64,000 nt of DNA from Vasconcelosia minhoensis LEGE 07310 (GTDB lineage Bacteria > Cyanobacteriota > Cyanobacteriia > Phormidesmidales > Phormidesmidaceae), in the NCBI RefSeq assembly GCF_015207255.1, contig NZ_JADEXG010000001.1:124001-188000 (forward strand), in the 5' to 3' direction. Shown in pieces: positions 8,466 to 18,201 of this stretch. The translations under genes were made by a program, and so were the position numbers. The notes under the pieces were generated by a model that had not been told where the DNA came from, searched no databases, and saw nothing but the letters and a program-made list of their open reading frames with translations. Numbering within the stretch: position 1 is the first letter of the stretch; the number at the start of each line of letters is the position of its first letter.

Positions 8466-8623
8466 TGAGCAGCTAAAGAAAAATATCCCCCTAGAGACGT
8501 AAGGGGCGCATCTCATTCCTATGCAAAATCCGCAGACCTCCTTCTATACCGATTTCTGAACTGCTGAGAGCGGGCTCAAGTGTTTAGCATCGAGGTCAAT
8601 AGCCAACTGAAAAGGATAAGAAA

Positions 8624-8654
8624 AAGCTCATCTCTCATTTTGAGAGATGAGCTT
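8624..8654 (-). terminator. Rho-independent terminator of isiB
   Basis: A perfect 14-bp stem (8624-8637 with 8641-8654, loop of 3) is followed on the minus strand by TTTTTCTTATC. It lies about 75 bp past the isiB stop, so it should end the isi transcript. Confidence 0.88.
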
Positions 8655-8729
8655 GACCTGGATTTGAGAGGATCCATCGATGAAACCCGAAGCGCTCTCG
8701 AAACTTTCTTTCAGAGAGCCGGGAAATGC

Positions 8730-9242
8730 TTACAGTCCGATTTCTTGCTTAATTTGAGCTGTCCAGGCTTGGATACGCTGCTCTGTTTGGTCAGATTCAT
8801 TGTCTTCGTCTATCGCCAGCCCGCAAAATTTGCCATCGCGGATAGCCAGAGATTCGTTATGCTCATAACCGTCGGTAGGCCAGTAGCCAACGGTCTTGCC
8901 ACCGAGCTTAGAAATCTTTTCTTCGAGTATTCCCATTGCGTCCTGGAAGTTGTCAGCGTACCCCACCTGGTCTCCTGTGCCAAAATAGGCGACAGTTTTA
9001 CCACTAAAGTCGATGTCGTCTAGCTCGTCAATCACCCCCGCCCAGTCATCTTGGAGTTCTCCAATATTCCAGGTTGGGCAGCCAATAATCAGATACTCAT
9101 ACTCAGCCAGTGCGCTGGGTTCGATCTCGGCAATGTCTTTCAAGTCAACCACTGCGTCGCCACCAAGCGCGGCTTGAATTTGTTCCGCCACATCCATAGT
9201 CTTACCCGTGGTTGAGCCATAGATTAAACCTATTTTAGCCAT
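8730..9242 (-). CDS. isiB: Flavodoxin IsiB
   Basis: 170 residues, the normal length of long-chain flavodoxin. The FMN phosphate loop GSTTGKT is at residues 9-15, and the ring-binding loops PTWNIGELQDDW and GTGDQVGYADNF are intact. Flavodoxin replaces ferredoxin as electron carrier from photosystem I when iron is short. It lies at the downstream end of the isiA-like cluster, with 174 bp before it, so it may also have its own promoter (A/T-rich motif ATTATTTTCAATAG near 9290). Confidence 0.96.
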   Translation of the reverse strand: MAKIGLIYGSTTGKTMDVAEQIQAALGGDAVVDLKDIAEIEPSALAEYEYLIIGCPTWNIGELQDDWAGVIDELDDIDFSGKTVAYFGTGDQVGYADNFQDAMGILEEKISKLGGKTVGYWPTDGYEHNESLAIRDGKFCGLAIDEDNESDQTEQRIQAWTAQIKQEIGL

Positions 9243-9416
9243 AGTTGTCCTTGATCCCTACGTTATTCTTGCCTGCGTCATTCTTGGGAATTATTTTCAA
9301 TAGGCCCAGTATACACCTATGAGTCAGCTGAGAGCAGCTTTTGCCAAGATAATCCGATAAGATCTTTCAATAGTAGGCGACTATTCACAGTACGACGCCC
9401 TATGACAACTGAATCT

Positions 9417-9845
9417 TTAAGTGTGTGCTGTTGTCCTAGATTTGAGTGTTCTTACAATTGCGACTTTGCCATAGCGGGGATCGATTTCAAGTCCCAAGAT
9501 TTCTATCCGGTGGCAACCTGGCTGAATCTCGTAAGGGCTAGACTCTCCTGGACTTAGAGATAAACCAGCGTTGAATATCGCCTTGCGGTGCTCTAAAGGT
9601 AAGAAAGCCGTTTCTCCGGTTGCTAAAGCGGCCAGATTCCGAAACGAGAGTTGCCCTGTATGGGTGAGGATACCGGCAGGAGTAGGACATCGATCGCACC
9701 AGCTCACTGCTAAAAACCAGCGGGCATCAGCTATCCGAGAAAAAACTCGCTCTGAGTGGGGATGCTGTAGCACCCGATAGCCTCCTTCCACCGAGAGAAT
9801 GGTTCCTCCCAAAAAACCACAGGCAACACGAGTAGATGGGTTCAT
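9417..9845 (-). CDS. Unknown protein in the iron-stress cluster
   Basis: 142 residues from ATG 9845 (a longer frame to 9890 would overlap the Hlip gene). I do not recognise a family. Visible features are a CDRCP pair near residue 54, a mixed alpha/beta composition and no clear membrane segment. Its place between the Hlip and flavodoxin genes suggests a role in iron-stress photosynthesis. Confidence 0.55.
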   Translation of the reverse strand: MNPSTRVACGFLGGTILSVEGGYRVLQHPHSERVFSRIADARWFLAVSWCDRCPTPAGILTHTGQLSFRNLAALATGETAFLPLEHRKAIFNAGLSLSPGESSPYEIQPGCHRIEILGLEIDPRYGKVAIVRTLKSRTTAHT

Positions 9846-9870
9846 GATCAGGCTCTGGGTTGTAGGTTTC

Positions 9871-10056
9871 TCATGTAGTTGACCGAACAACGATCGCAGC
9901 CATAGCGGTTACAAACCCCACCATAGCAAAGCGTCCGCTCCAGAGTTCGGCTCGTCTGGAAGGGCTCAAGGGCTGAACAACTGGTTCTTCAGGAGCGAAT
10001 TGAATCTCGCTAACCCGTTCATGAGCTGTATTTGAGTGGTTTTTAGAGGGTTTCAT
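9871..10056 (-). CDS. High-light-inducible protein (Hlip), one-helix
   Basis: 61 residues from ATG 10056; a TTG start at 10077 is possible. The chlorophyll-binding helix has the Hlip signature AELWSGRFAMVGFVTAMAA, with the E and R/N-equivalent positions for chlorophyll ligation. Hlips protect chlorophyll proteins and photosystem assembly under stress. It lies 26 bp from the linker gene in the same orientation, so it is probably co-transcribed with the CP43-like genes. Confidence 0.88.
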   Translation of the reverse strand: MKPSKNHSNTAHERVSEIQFAPEEPVVQPLSPSRRAELWSGRFAMVGFVTAMAAIVVRSTT

Positions 10057-10082
10057 GATAATCTGTGATATTGACAATATGG

Positions 10083-10796
10083 CTATTTTGGGGCAGCAAC
10101 TAGGGCTAGGGTCGCTACCAGCAAAGCTAAAGACGTCGCTGGTACAAGGAAAAGGATTTTGCGGTAGACATTGGCACTGCGGTCAACTACGCCAGTACTA
10201 AATTTTCGCAGCTGTCCAGAGCGATACAGTCCATCCCGGTGATGGCGGTCATAGCGAGCCATCCGGGCAAAGGGCAGCTCACCCTGAGATCGCTGGGGCA
10301 AAATCCGTCGGCGCTGGTAGGGTACGGTGTAGTCGCCAAAGTGATCTAAATATTCTTCGCTGCCTAGCAGCGCCTTGACAAACCCCTGAAGCCCTTTTGT
10401 CGCCAGCACAATCGACCAGGCCAGTTTCTCCTGATTATTGTACACAGGGCGACCCAAAATCCGCTGAATACAGAGCTCCACGAAGCGGTAGTTATTGTTC
10501 GTTTCATAATTCAGTCTGCGAAATGAGTCAGAGAGCAGCAGGCCCTGAATAAAATCTCGCATTGTCAGCTGGCCGCTGCGCAGCTGAGATTCCAGCGCGA
10601 CCTGCCGATGGGCCGCAATCAATTGCTGCTCGTTAAAAATCTGTCGATAGGCCGCCCAGATCACCTCATCCATTTCTGCCCGGGCGGGCAGGTTGTCCAG
10701 CGTGTACTGCCGGGGCTGTTCCTCCCCCGGCACTTCAAAGCCCTCAACCCGCTGGTTTTGGCTAGAGAGGGGATAGCCTAATAGAGGAATGGTCAT
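10083..10796 (-). CDS. cpcL: Membrane-anchored phycobilisome rod linker, CpcL (CpcG2) type
   Basis: 237 residues. The start MTIPLLGYPLSSQNQRVEGF is the classic CpcG/CpcL beginning, so I took ATG 10796 rather than the longer frame. A Pfam-type PBS linker domain follows (IWAAYRQIFNEQQL to FVKALLGSEEYLDHFGDYTVPYQRRR). The C-terminus is a single hydrophobic segment (ILFLVPATSLALLVATLALV), the hallmark of CpcL, which ties phycocyanin rods to the thylakoid near photosystem I. It is placed among photosystem-I antenna genes, which fits. Confidence 0.9.
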   Translation of the reverse strand: MTIPLLGYPLSSQNQRVEGFEVPGEEQPRQYTLDNLPARAEMDEVIWAAYRQIFNEQQLIAAHRQVALESQLRSGQLTMRDFIQGLLLSDSFRRLNYETNNNYRFVELCIQRILGRPVYNNQEKLAWSIVLATKGLQGFVKALLGSEEYLDHFGDYTVPYQRRRILPQRSQGELPFARMARYDRHHRDGLYRSGQLRKFSTGVVDRSANVYRKILFLVPATSLALLVATLALVAAPK

Positions 10797-10847
10797 TGTT
10801 AAGCATCTCCGCAAAATTTGAGTAAACGTTTGAGCAGAGGCAGGGCT

Positions 10848-12410
10848 TTACCCAATCCCGGCCCGTCCGATTTCCAGCAGAATAAAGCAGGCAAAGAGCA
10901 CGCCGCCGATGCCGCCGATTAGGAAACCCGAGGTAAACAGGCTCCAGTCGCTGTAGGTTTTCAGATTGGTCGGCAGATTGCCCCTGGGCTGTTCCTGCCT
11001 CTGAAACACCGCGCCGCCGTAGATAAACAGACACAGGCTCAAAATCACAACCAGGCCAGTGGCGCTGCCCAATCCGGCTAGGAGGGCCTGGTCGCTGTTG
11101 CGAAGCGGCCCCAGCTTGAGGAACGGCCCCAGCAGCAGATAGCCGTGGGCCATGCCAATTTCTAGCCCCCGTGTCACCGGCGAGAGACCGGCGCGATAGA
11201 TTGGCAGATTTTTGATCCAGGTGCGGCTGAGCGAGCTACTGTTCAGGGGAGTGGCCAGATTGCCCAGCTGCGGGTTGTTCTGCGCGGGCTGCACGATCCC
11301 TTCAAACAATGGCTCACGGTTGAACTGGGTATCGCCGTAGACGGCACCCGGATTGAACTTCATTTTGCTGAAGTCATAGCCCGCCGCGATCGCGCGCGAT
11401 CGCAGGCCGTGCCAGAAATGTCCTGCCAGCAGCAGGCTGGCCAAAACCACGTGGAACAGCATCAGCCAGGTGCGCGGCGTGATCACCCCGTCGGCGCTAG
11501 TCGTGCCTAAAGGTCCGTAAAACACTTCCGGGTACACCGTGCCATTCACCCAGACAAAGTAGGCTGCCAAAAAGCCCATATAGGCCAGCGCGGCCTGACT
11601 GTAAGCCAGATAGGCTTCGCCTGACCAGACAAACAGCCCCTTGGCCCAGCTCGTAGGCGCAGTGCGGATATGCCAGAGGCCGCCCAGAATGCAGATTGTG
11701 CCAATCCACAGGTGACCGCCGACCACATCTTCCAGGTTATTGACGGCGGCCATCCCCTGAAGCGTCCAACCCTCGGGGGTAAGGCCGACCAGGTAGCCAA
11801 AAATTCTCAGCGGGTTGAGAGTGGGCTGAGTAATCAGCCGCACATTGGCGACGGCGGGGTCATACAGGCCCCCGGCAAAGACCGCCTTAATCACTAGCAG
11901 CAGCGCTCCGACCCCCAGCAGCACCAGATGGATGCCGAGGATCGTGGTCATTTTACGACCGTCCTGCCAGTCGTAGCCGAAGCCTTTTTGATCCAGCTTG
12001 GCCGGTCCCAGCACTGCGTGGTAGATGCCCCCCGCGCCCAAAACCGCAGAGCTGACCAGGTGAACCACCCCGATGGCAAAGTAGGGATAGACATCCACCA
12101 CCTGACCATTGGCCCCGATGCCCAGACCCAACGTGGCCAGATGGGGCAGCAGAATCAGGCCCTGGTCATACATCGGCAGGCTGGGGTCAAAGCGCCACAG
12201 CTCAAACAGGGTCATCGCCCCGGCCCAGAAGACAATCAGCCCGGCGTGGGCGACATGAGCCCCCAGCAGCTTCCCAGACTGATCCACAAAGCGAAAGTTA
12301 CCGGCCCACCAGGAATAGGGGTTGAGCGAATCAGCCACGTAGTTCCTGGCTGCAGCGGTGTCGGTCGAAAAGCCAAGGGGCTTGAGCGGATTGGTTTGAG
12401 CTGTGGTCAT
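10848..12410 (-). CDS. CP43-like chlorophyll protein fused to a PsaL-like domain
   Basis: 520 residues. Residues 1-350 are an IsiA/Pcb six-helix chlorophyll antenna ([28 protein letters not shown]-type His motifs). From about residue 365 it matches the photosystem I subunit Psa[43 protein letters not shown] and a last helix before the end. PsaL forms the trimer contact of photosystem I, so this fusion could dock an antenna directly into the complex. Its start overlaps the upstream gene stop by ATGA. Confidence 0.93.
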   Translation of the reverse strand: MTTAQTNPLKPLGFSTDTAAARNYVADSLNPYSWWAGNFRFVDQSGKLLGAHVAHAGLIVFWAGAMTLFELWRFDPSLPMYDQGLILLPHLATLGLGIGANGQVVDVYPYFAIGVVHLVSSAVLGAGGIYHAVLGPAKLDQKGFGYDWQDGRKMTTILGIHLVLLGVGALLLVIKAVFAGGLYDPAVANVRLITQPTLNPLRIFGYLVGLTPEGWTLQGMAAVNNLEDVVGGHLWIGTICILGGLWHIRTAPTSWAKGLFVWSGEAYLAYSQAALAYMGFLAAYFVWVNGTVYPEVFYGPLGTTSADGVITPRTWLMLFHVVLASLLLAGHFWHGLRSRAIAAGYDFSKMKFNPGAVYGDTQFNREPLFEGIVQPAQNNPQLGNLATPLNSSSLSRTWIKNLPIYRAGLSPVTRGLEIGMAHGYLLLGPFLKLGPLRNSDQALLAGLGSATGLVVILSLCLFIYGGAVFQRQEQPRGNLPTNLKTYSDWSLFTSGFLIGGIGGVLFACFILLEIGRAGIG

Positions 12411-13447
12411 GGTAGGCTTACCTCGCCGCGAGTGGATTCAGTCACTTTGCCTGCGGTAAAGCTGTAGCCCGCCGCCCGCAGAGCGTGGAACAGGTGCCCC
12501 TGTAAAAAGAAGAATCCCAGCCAGAAGTGGGCATTGGCCAGCCAAACCCGAGCCGTCAGGGCTCCGTCGGGGCTGACAAACACCGGAAAGCGATTAAACA
12601 CAAGGTTTAGCGTGGGCCCATAAAACTCGGGAGGATATACCACCGCGTTGACCGACACAAACAGCGTAGCGATAAAGGCCATTAGACTCACCGCGCCGAT
12701 ACTGTAGGACAGGTAGGCTTCGCCCGACCAGACAAACAGATTCTTTGTCCAGGGCAGGGGAGCGGTGCGAATGTGCCAGAGGCCGCCCAGTAGACACATT
12801 GCTCCAACCCAGATGTGGCCACCCACAACGTCTTCCAGGCGATCGACGCTGGCCAGCCAAAACTGGCCCTCGGTGCCCAACAGATAGCCGAAGATAGTGG
12901 CCGGGTTCAGGGTGGGGTTGGTAATCACCCGGACGTTTTGTACCACCGGATCATACAGCCCGCCGAAGGCCATCGCCTTGGCCACGAGCAGAAAGGCACC
13001 CAGCCCCAGCAGCACCAGATGAATGCCCAAAATCGTGGTCATTTTGTCGGTGTCGTCCCAGCGATAGCCGAAGAAAGGAAATTTATTCTCTAACTTCGCC
13101 GGTCCTCTAAGGGAGTGAAAAAGGCCGCCCGCTCCCAGAAAAGCAGAGCTAATCAGATGCAATGCCCCAATCACAAAGTAGGGATAGATATCCACAACCG
13201 CACCGCCTTCACCCACGCCAAACCCCAGACGGGCCAGGTTGGGCAGGACGATCAGCCCCTGTTCATACATCGGCAGGGTTGGGTCAAACTGGGCCACCTC
13301 AAACAGGGTAATGGCCCCGGCCCAGAACACAATCAGCCCAGCATGGGCGACATGAGCTCCCAAAAGCCGGTTGGAGAGGTGAATCAGACGAGCATTGCCC
13401 GCTCGTCGAGGAATTTGGGTATTGACATTGTCAACAGCAGCGATCAT
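12407..13447 (-). CDS. CP43-like (IsiA/Pcb family) chlorophyll protein
   Basis: 346 residues from ATG 13447, with GGAGAA upstream; a TTG start at 13483 is possible. It has the six transmembrane helices and the family's His ligands ([54 protein letters not shown]). It binds chlorophyll a as an antenna. It differs from IsiA proper in several loops. It is translationally coupled to the PsaL fusion downstream. Confidence 0.92.
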   Translation of the reverse strand: MIAAVDNVNTQIPRRAGNARLIHLSNRLLGAHVAHAGLIVFWAGAITLFEVAQFDPTLPMYEQGLIVLPNLARLGFGVGEGGAVVDIYPYFVIGALHLISSAFLGAGGLFHSLRGPAKLENKFPFFGYRWDDTDKMTTILGIHLVLLGLGAFLLVAKAMAFGGLYDPVVQNVRVITNPTLNPATIFGYLLGTEGQFWLASVDRLEDVVGGHIWVGAMCLLGGLWHIRTAPLPWTKNLFVWSGEAYLSYSIGAVSLMAFIATLFVSVNAVVYPPEFYGPTLNLVFNRFPVFVSPDGALTARVWLANAHFWLGFFFLQGHLFHALRAAGYSFTAGKVTESTRGEVSLP

Positions 13448-13531
13448 AGCGTAGTTCTCCGAATTGAGATTGAGAAAATTCAAATTGCAGATTGCGATCG
13501 CTCAGCGCTAGAGACAGCGATCAAACTAGCC

Positions 13532-14599
13532 TCAGGTGGCAGATCCCGTCACCGCATCTACCGTCACTGGCGCAGCATCGGCCATGACGTCAAAGAAGGT
13601 GCCCCGAGCGGCGGTGCGAGCCCGATAGGCATGCCACAGATGCCCCAGCAGGGCCAGAAAGCCTAGCCCGGCATGGACGCTAGCCAGCGCAGTGCGCACC
13701 GATTCGGACGTGCCAATGACGGGGCCATAGAAGACGCTGGGGTAGGCAATTTCGTTGACTGAGACGAAGACGGCTGCGCTCAGACCCGCGATCGCCAGAG
13801 CTCCCAGGCTGTAAGCCAGATAGGCTTCACCGGACCACACCAGCCGCTGTTTAGCCCAGGTCAGGGGCTTGGAGACAATATGAAAGATCCCGCCGCCAAT
13901 GCAGAGCAGACCGACCCAGACATGGCCACCAACGACATCTTCCAAATTGTCTACGCTGGCCATCCCGGTAATCGTCCAGCCATGGGGGCTAAAACCCAAC
14001 AGGTAGCCGAAGACGCGGGCCGGATTGAGATTGGGCTGCACCAGCCGTACCTGTTCTGTCAGCGGGTCGTAGAGACCGCCAAAGCGGGTTGCCTTGAGTA
14101 CCAGCAGCAGGGCTCCGACCCCCAACAGCACCAGATGGATGCCCAAAATTGTGGTCATTTTACGACCGTCCTGCCAGTCGTAGCCAAAGCCCTCCTGATC
14201 GAGCTTTTCAGGGCCGAGCACCGCGTGGTAGAGACCACCAGCCCCCAGCACGGCTGAGCTAATCAAATGCACCATGCCGATGGCGTAGTAGGGATAGAGG
14301 TCAATAACCTCGCCGCCCGCCCCCACGCCCAGGCCCAGGGTAGCCAGGTGGGGCAGTAGAATTAAACCTTGCTCGTACATCGGCAGGCTGGGGTCAAAGC
14401 GCGATAGCTCAAACAGCGTCATTGCCCCGGCCCAGAAGACAATCAGTCCGGCGTGGGCCACATGGGCTCCCAACAGTCGTCCCGAGAGATCTTTAAAGCG
14501 GATGTTGCCCGCCAGCAGCGGTGCCCTCACCGCTGGCGTCGTCTGCACTGACCAGCCCAGCGATCGCAGTACCGGGGTCCAAAAAATTCCGTTACTCAT
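13532..14599 (-). CDS. CP43-like (IsiA/Pcb family) chlorophyll protein
   Basis: 355 residues with the full six-helix antenna pattern ([55 protein letters not shown]). It is closer to the antenna half of the PsaL fusion than to IsiA proper. It lies 10 bp after the small Cys-rich membrane protein, so the two are in one transcript. Function: chlorophyll antenna, probably around photosystem I under iron shortage. Confidence 0.92.
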   Translation of the reverse strand: MSNGIFWTPVLRSLGWSVQTTPAVRAPLLAGNIRFKDLSGRLLGAHVAHAGLIVFWAGAMTLFELSRFDPSLPMYEQGLILLPHLATLGLGVGAGGEVIDLYPYYAIGMVHLISSAVLGAGGLYHAVLGPEKLDQEGFGYDWQDGRKMTTILGIHLVLLGVGALLLVLKATRFGGLYDPLTEQVRLVQPNLNPARVFGYLLGFSPHGWTITGMASVDNLEDVVGGHVWVGLLCIGGGIFHIVSKPLTWAKQRLVWSGEAYLAYSLGALAIAGLSAAVFVSVNEIAYPSVFYGPVIGTSESVRTALASVHAGLGFLALLGHLWHAYRARTAARGTFFDVMADAAPVTVDAVTGSAT

Positions 14600-14609
14600 C
14601 GTCAGATCC

Positions 14610-14921
14610 TTAAAAATGAATCAAATTCAAAAGCCATTTCTTCAGCGGCTTGGGATTGGGGGATGACCGCGATCGCGCCAAAATTTCATAGTCGCGGCAG
14701 TGGATAGCGTCCTCTGACAGCGCCTCCGTCGGATGCACCGGGCACTTCAGATGGGGACTGCGCGTGTAGTACCGACAGCGGTAGCAGGGAATCTGGTGCA
14801 GTCTTCGCAGCCGCTGATAGCCCTCTTCAATCGCGAATAACAGCGACAGCACAAACCCTACCAACACGCCCCAGATGACAAAGGGAAACAGTACGGCTAG
14901 CAGGTGTTCAGAGACCGGCAT
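14610..14921 (-). CDS. Small Cys-rich membrane protein in the isi cluster
   Basis: 103 residues with a GGAGG ribosome site. One membrane segment ([21 protein letters not shown]) is followed by a cytoplasmic or lumenal Cys pattern: CYRC, then KCPVHP, then HCRDY, four or five Cys that could bind a metal. I do not recognise a function. It is inserted between isiA and its paralogues, so an assembly or metal-sensing role is possible but unproven. Confidence 0.65.
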   Translation of the reverse strand: MPVSEHLLAVLFPFVIWGVLVGFVLSLLFAIEEGYQRLRRLHQIPCYRCRYYTRSPHLKCPVHPTEALSEDAIHCRDYEILARSRSSPNPKPLKKWLLNLIHF

Positions 14922-14947
14922 AGTTAGCGTTCCTCCAGGAAAGTGGG

Positions 14948-14977
14948 CAAGCGCCCAAAACCCGATCTGGGCGCTTG
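14948..14977 (-). terminator. Intercistronic stem-loop after isiA
   Basis: A 9-bp stem (CAAGCGCCC 14948-14956 with GGGCGCTTG 14969-14977) lies between the isiA stop and the next start. No U-tract follows on the minus strand, so it may be a partial terminator or an mRNA 3' stabiliser. This could make isiA mRNA more abundant than the distal genes. Confidence 0.5.
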
Positions 14978-15006
14978 CGGTTGAGCAGAATCAGCTGATG
15001 GTGAGG

Positions 15007-16032
15007 TCAGACCTCAGTTGCGCTCAGCGCCTGTTCCACCCGACGGAAGTCAAACCCAATGGCCCGCAAAGCGTGCCACAGATGACCCTGGAGGAAGAAG
15101 AACGCCAGAAAGAAGTGGGCATTGGCCAGCCAGCAGCGAGAGGTATGGGTTCCCATCGGCAGCGCTATCGTATCGACGAAGTAGGGCGTAATTCCCAGCT
15201 TTATCTCCAGAGGAGGTCCGTAAAACTCCGGCGGATAGGCTAGCGTATTGACCGCGCAGAAGTAAGCGGCCACGAATCCCGCCAGGGCAATTCCTCCCAG
15301 GGAGTAAGACAGGATAGCTTCTCCAGAAAATATCAGCAGGTTCTTAGCCCACTTCAGCGGCGGCACCAGAATATGCCAAACGCCTCCGGCAATCAGCAGC
15401 ACCCCAACATAGACATGGCCGCCGACCAGGTCTTCTAGACTGGTAATGCTGGCAAAGTGAGTTTGATAGCCGTAGATTACCAGCGGGTCGAGGGTCGGCT
15501 GGACGGTTCGCACCGTTTGAGTCGTCGCATCGTAGAGGCCGCCCCAGATCGTAGCCTTAGCCACCAGCAGCAGCGCTCCTGCGCCTAAAAACAGCAGGTG
15601 ATGACCTAGAATCAGTCCTAGCTTGGCCGGGTCATCCCATTCAAAATGGAACCTACGAGCTGGCCCCTTGGCATCCTTCAAATTGGCAGGCGCTTTGAAG
15701 GTGTGAAATAGGGCTCCAGCCCCCAGCACTGCCGAAGAAATCAGGTGAACGACACCCACGACGAAGTAGGGATAGGTATTCACCACCTGACCGCCTTCAC
15801 CTATGCCGAGGCCCAAAGTGGCCAGGTGCGGCAGCAAAATTAAGCCCTGCTCACCCATGGGCAACCCAGGGTCGAACCAGGACAGTTCAAATAGAGTAAA
15901 AGACCCTGCCCACAGGGTAGTCAGCGCGGCTTGAGCAACGTGGGCCGCAATAAACAAGCCTGACATTTCGGCAAAGCGAGCATTGCCCGCCCACCAGTCG
16001 TAGGTCACATCTCTCTGGTCGTAAGTTTGCAT
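15007..16032 (-). CDS. isiA: Iron-stress chlorophyll-binding protein IsiA (CP43')
   Basis: 341 residues, nearly the length of characterised IsiA. The start [20 protein letters not shown] and the end [20 protein letters not shown] match IsiA closely, with all chlorophyll His residues in place ([37 protein letters not shown]). IsiA forms an 18-unit ring around photosystem I trimers and quenches excess light under iron shortage. It is the first gene of the minus-strand cluster. Confidence 0.97.
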   Translation of the reverse strand: MQTYDQRDVTYDWWAGNARFAEMSGLFIAAHVAQAALTTLWAGSFTLFELSWFDPGLPMGEQGLILLPHLATLGLGIGEGGQVVNTYPYFVVGVVHLISSAVLGAGALFHTFKAPANLKDAKGPARRFHFEWDDPAKLGLILGHHLLFLGAGALLLVAKATIWGGLYDATTQTVRTVQPTLDPLVIYGYQTHFASITSLEDLVGGHVYVGVLLIAGGVWHILVPPLKWAKNLLIFSGEAILSYSLGGIALAGFVAAYFCAVNTLAYPPEFYGPPLEIKLGITPYFVDTIALPMGTHTSRCWLANAHFFLAFFFLQGHLWHALRAIGFDFRRVEQALSATEV

Positions 16033-16079
16033 AAAGCTCTCATCCTCAATTCAGGAATATGCTTGGTCATGAATGCTTG

Positions 16080-16150
16080 TTGATTTCATTTCTCAACAAG
16101 GCTATTCAAACATAGATCGGAATAGATCTCAATAAGTAAACGATAAACTT
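16080..16150 (-). promoter_or_regulatory. isiA promoter region with Fur-box-like sites
   Basis: Two TGAGA-type sites lie 50-110 bp upstream of isiA: TTGAGAAATGAAATCAA and TTATTGAGATCTATTCCG on the minus strand. They share the core of the motifs in front of the receptors. isiA is a classic Fur target in cyanobacteria. The rest of 16151-16570 contains no gene. Confidence 0.55.
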
Positions 16151-16270
16151 ATGTTGCGCAACCTACCAGTTCTGAGAAAAGCATCTTTCTTCCGATAGAT
16201 TAGCTTCCGGAATTAGACTAATCACCCTTCCTCTAGGTGTCGGCTCCAGGCCCGATCCTTTAGTCCAGAT

Positions 16271-16310
16271 CTATGAAATTCTATGAAATTCTAGGGAATT
16301 CTAGGGAATT
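16271..16310. repeat. Four tandem 10-bp units upstream of isiA
   Basis: CTATGAAATT twice, then CTAGGGAATT twice, contiguous. The 10-bp period places each unit on the same face of the helix. Confidence 0.85.
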
Positions 16311-16579
16311 AAGTCATTTCTCAGAACACAGTACGCTGCCAGGATAAAAATCTAATCTGGTGTCATGGGATACTGACGAGCAGAATTCTTGGGCTGCTAG
16401 CGCAGTCTACTTGAAAACGAAAATCATCTATCGCGGCTCACGGCTCAACGCAGACTGCCTATATGACCCGTTTGTTGAGAGCTAATATTGATTAAAATTT
16501 GTTAATTATCTCTGCTCTCCAGCAGTAACCAGGCTGGTAGAGAGCGAGCCGCCATCAGCCACCACGGGAGTCTCGGGCA

Positions 16580-16930
16580 TTAGTCGGCTCCAGCGGCAAA
16601 CAGGGCATTGGGAGTCAGAGATAGGTCGGTCAGCTGACGCGATCGCACCTGATCTTCGCCAGAAAATACGCCTATTTCGCTAAAAGTATCCCCCTCTAGC
16701 GCCAGTATCAGCACCGTTTGCGCTTGCGGATTCACAACCCAATATTCTGGGATGCCTACGTCCTGGTACTGCATCCGTTTAGCCACATAGTCTTGCTGCC
16801 ACTGGAGCTCTCTGGGGCTGACGACGGGGCTGACGACTTCAATCACGACCAGGGGCGGGGGCATAGTTAGCCGAATGGTATTGCGTCGGGCCAAGAGCGC
16901 CACGTGCTCTGCGCTTAACCGACTCATCAA
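16580..16930 (-). pseudogene. Uma2-family protein, N-terminus missing
   Basis: Carries the C-terminal core of Uma2 proteins (PPLVVIEVVSP, then YQDVGIPEYWVVNPQAQTV). The usual N-terminal strand with the conserved Glu-Gly segment is absent, so it is truncated. Uma2 is a PD-(D/E)XK-like nuclease fold of unknown role, highly amplified in cyanobacteria. Confidence 0.65.
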
Positions 16931-16969
16931 ACCGCGTTAGAATTGCACAAGAATATGGCAGGTTTGGCG

Positions 16970-17544
16970 ATGATGGCTCTCACCTTGGAACTTCAATCCG
17001 CAGATATTGACCTGAGTGACGAGCAGTTCTATCGACTCTGTCAGGTTAACCGCGACCTGCGGCTAGAGCGTACGGCTGAAGGAAAGCTGATTATTATGCC
17101 GCCGACAGGTTGGGAAACGGGCAACCGCAACTTTAGGATTGCTCAGCAGTTGGGTAATTGGGCGGATGCAGATGGAACAGGCATCGGGTTTGACTCTTCT
17201 ACAGGCTTTCGGCTTCCGAACGGGGCGATCCGTTCGCTGGATGCCGCCTGGGTGCAACGAGAGCGGCTAGAAGCGCTAAATCCCGACCCGACAAGTTTTT
17301 GCCCCTCTGCCCTGACTTTGCAATTGAGTTGCGGTCTGCCAGCGATACCCTTTCAGATGTGCAGGTCAAGATGCAGGACTATCTGGAGAACGGCCTCAGA
17401 TTGGGCTGGCTGATCAATCCTCAGAATCGGCAGGTGGAGGTTTACGGCTTGGGTCAAGCCGTAAAGGTGCTGGACTCGCCGACTGAGCTATCAGCGGAAC
17501 CCGTGTTGCCTGGATTTGCGATGAGTTTGAGGCAAATTTTGTAG
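16970..17544 (+). pseudogene. Uma2-family protein with a -1 frameshift
   Basis: The first frame reads MALTLELQSADIDLSDEQ to ERLEALNPDPTSF; the second resumes at LCPDFAIELRSASDTLSD and runs to the normal end. The break is near 17299 in a run ACAAGTTTTTG, where one extra base would restore DPTKFLPLCPDFAIELRS. All core Uma2 motifs are otherwise present (WADADGTGIGFDSSTGFRLP). It is a recent pseudogene or a sequencing slip. Confidence 0.8.
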
Positions 17545-17599
17545 GTCACTCAGCTCTTGCAATATCTCCTTCGGGTTGAATTATCTGATAAGGATGGAA

Positions 17600-17683
17600 T
17601 CTTTGCGACACTGGCGGATTGCAGCGCTTCTGGAAACTGCTTCCAGGGGATGTCGCCGTTTTTGCTGACGAGATAGAGTTGAC
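17600..17683 (-). pseudogene. Short C-terminal DUF1636 fragment
   Basis: Minus-strand match to the NGDIPWKQFP end of the other DUF1636 genes. Only the last 28 or so codons remain. Confidence 0.6.
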
Positions 17684-17688
17684 CAATA

Positions 17689-17770
17689 GGATACGGGCAA
17701 CCGAAATTCAAGATTGGTTCAGCGATTAGGAAACTGGGCCGATGCCGATGGTACAGGTTTGGTCTTTACA
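17689..17770 (+). pseudogene. Short Uma2 fragment
   Basis: Encodes a TGNRNSRLVQRLGNWADADG-like stretch matching 17107-17190 of the Uma2 pseudogene just upstream. It has no start or end. Confidence 0.6.
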
Positions 17771-17790
17771 GTAAGTAGGAAGGACTCGAT

Positions 17791-18201
17791 TTAAGCTCGA
17801 CCCGAACACAGCAGGCTGGAGCCTGGAATCACCTCAATGCGCTCAACTAGGTCGGAGTCAAGGGTTGACAGCAGCTCTGCATCAGCGGCGACGGGTACGC
17901 CATCGATAAAGATGGTCACGGGCTGCCCGCGCAGGCTGGGGTGGCGATCGCCAAGGCTAGTATATCCCGGCACTTCGGATGTAAGGATGTCCTGCAGATT
18001 TCGAACCGTGCTGGATCGCCGCTCAATCTGCTCTCGGGCAATGATGCTCCCCTGAGTCAGGGGAGCATCGGCACCACCGGGAAGGCAAGAGGTTGCCAGT
18101 TGCACAGGGTTCGACCGGGCGGCGACGGGCGAGGTGAGGAGTAAGGTCATGCTGCCCCAGAGACTAAGGACGGAGAGCGATTTCAGGGTGTGGCGCATCA
18201 T
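17791..18201 (-). pseudogene. TonB receptor reduced to signal peptide and plug
   Basis: 136 residues. After a signal peptide comes the plug domain (REQIERRSSTVRNLQDILTS, VTIFIDGVPV, ERIEVIPGSS) but no AMIN domain and no barrel; the frame stops 9 residues after ERIEVIPG. Either it is the 5' end of a decayed receptor or an isolated plug. Downstream DNA to 17770 shows no barrel remnant. Confidence 0.7.

Noticed and set aside
11928-14257. Long plus-strand open frames opposite the CP43-like genes
   Set aside because: They mirror the coding pattern of the true minus-strand genes and have no recognisable protein features.
15007-16032. Possible IsrR-type antisense RNA to isiA
   Set aside because: Such an RNA is known in Synechocystis, but I could not recognise a promoter or matching structure on the plus strand here.
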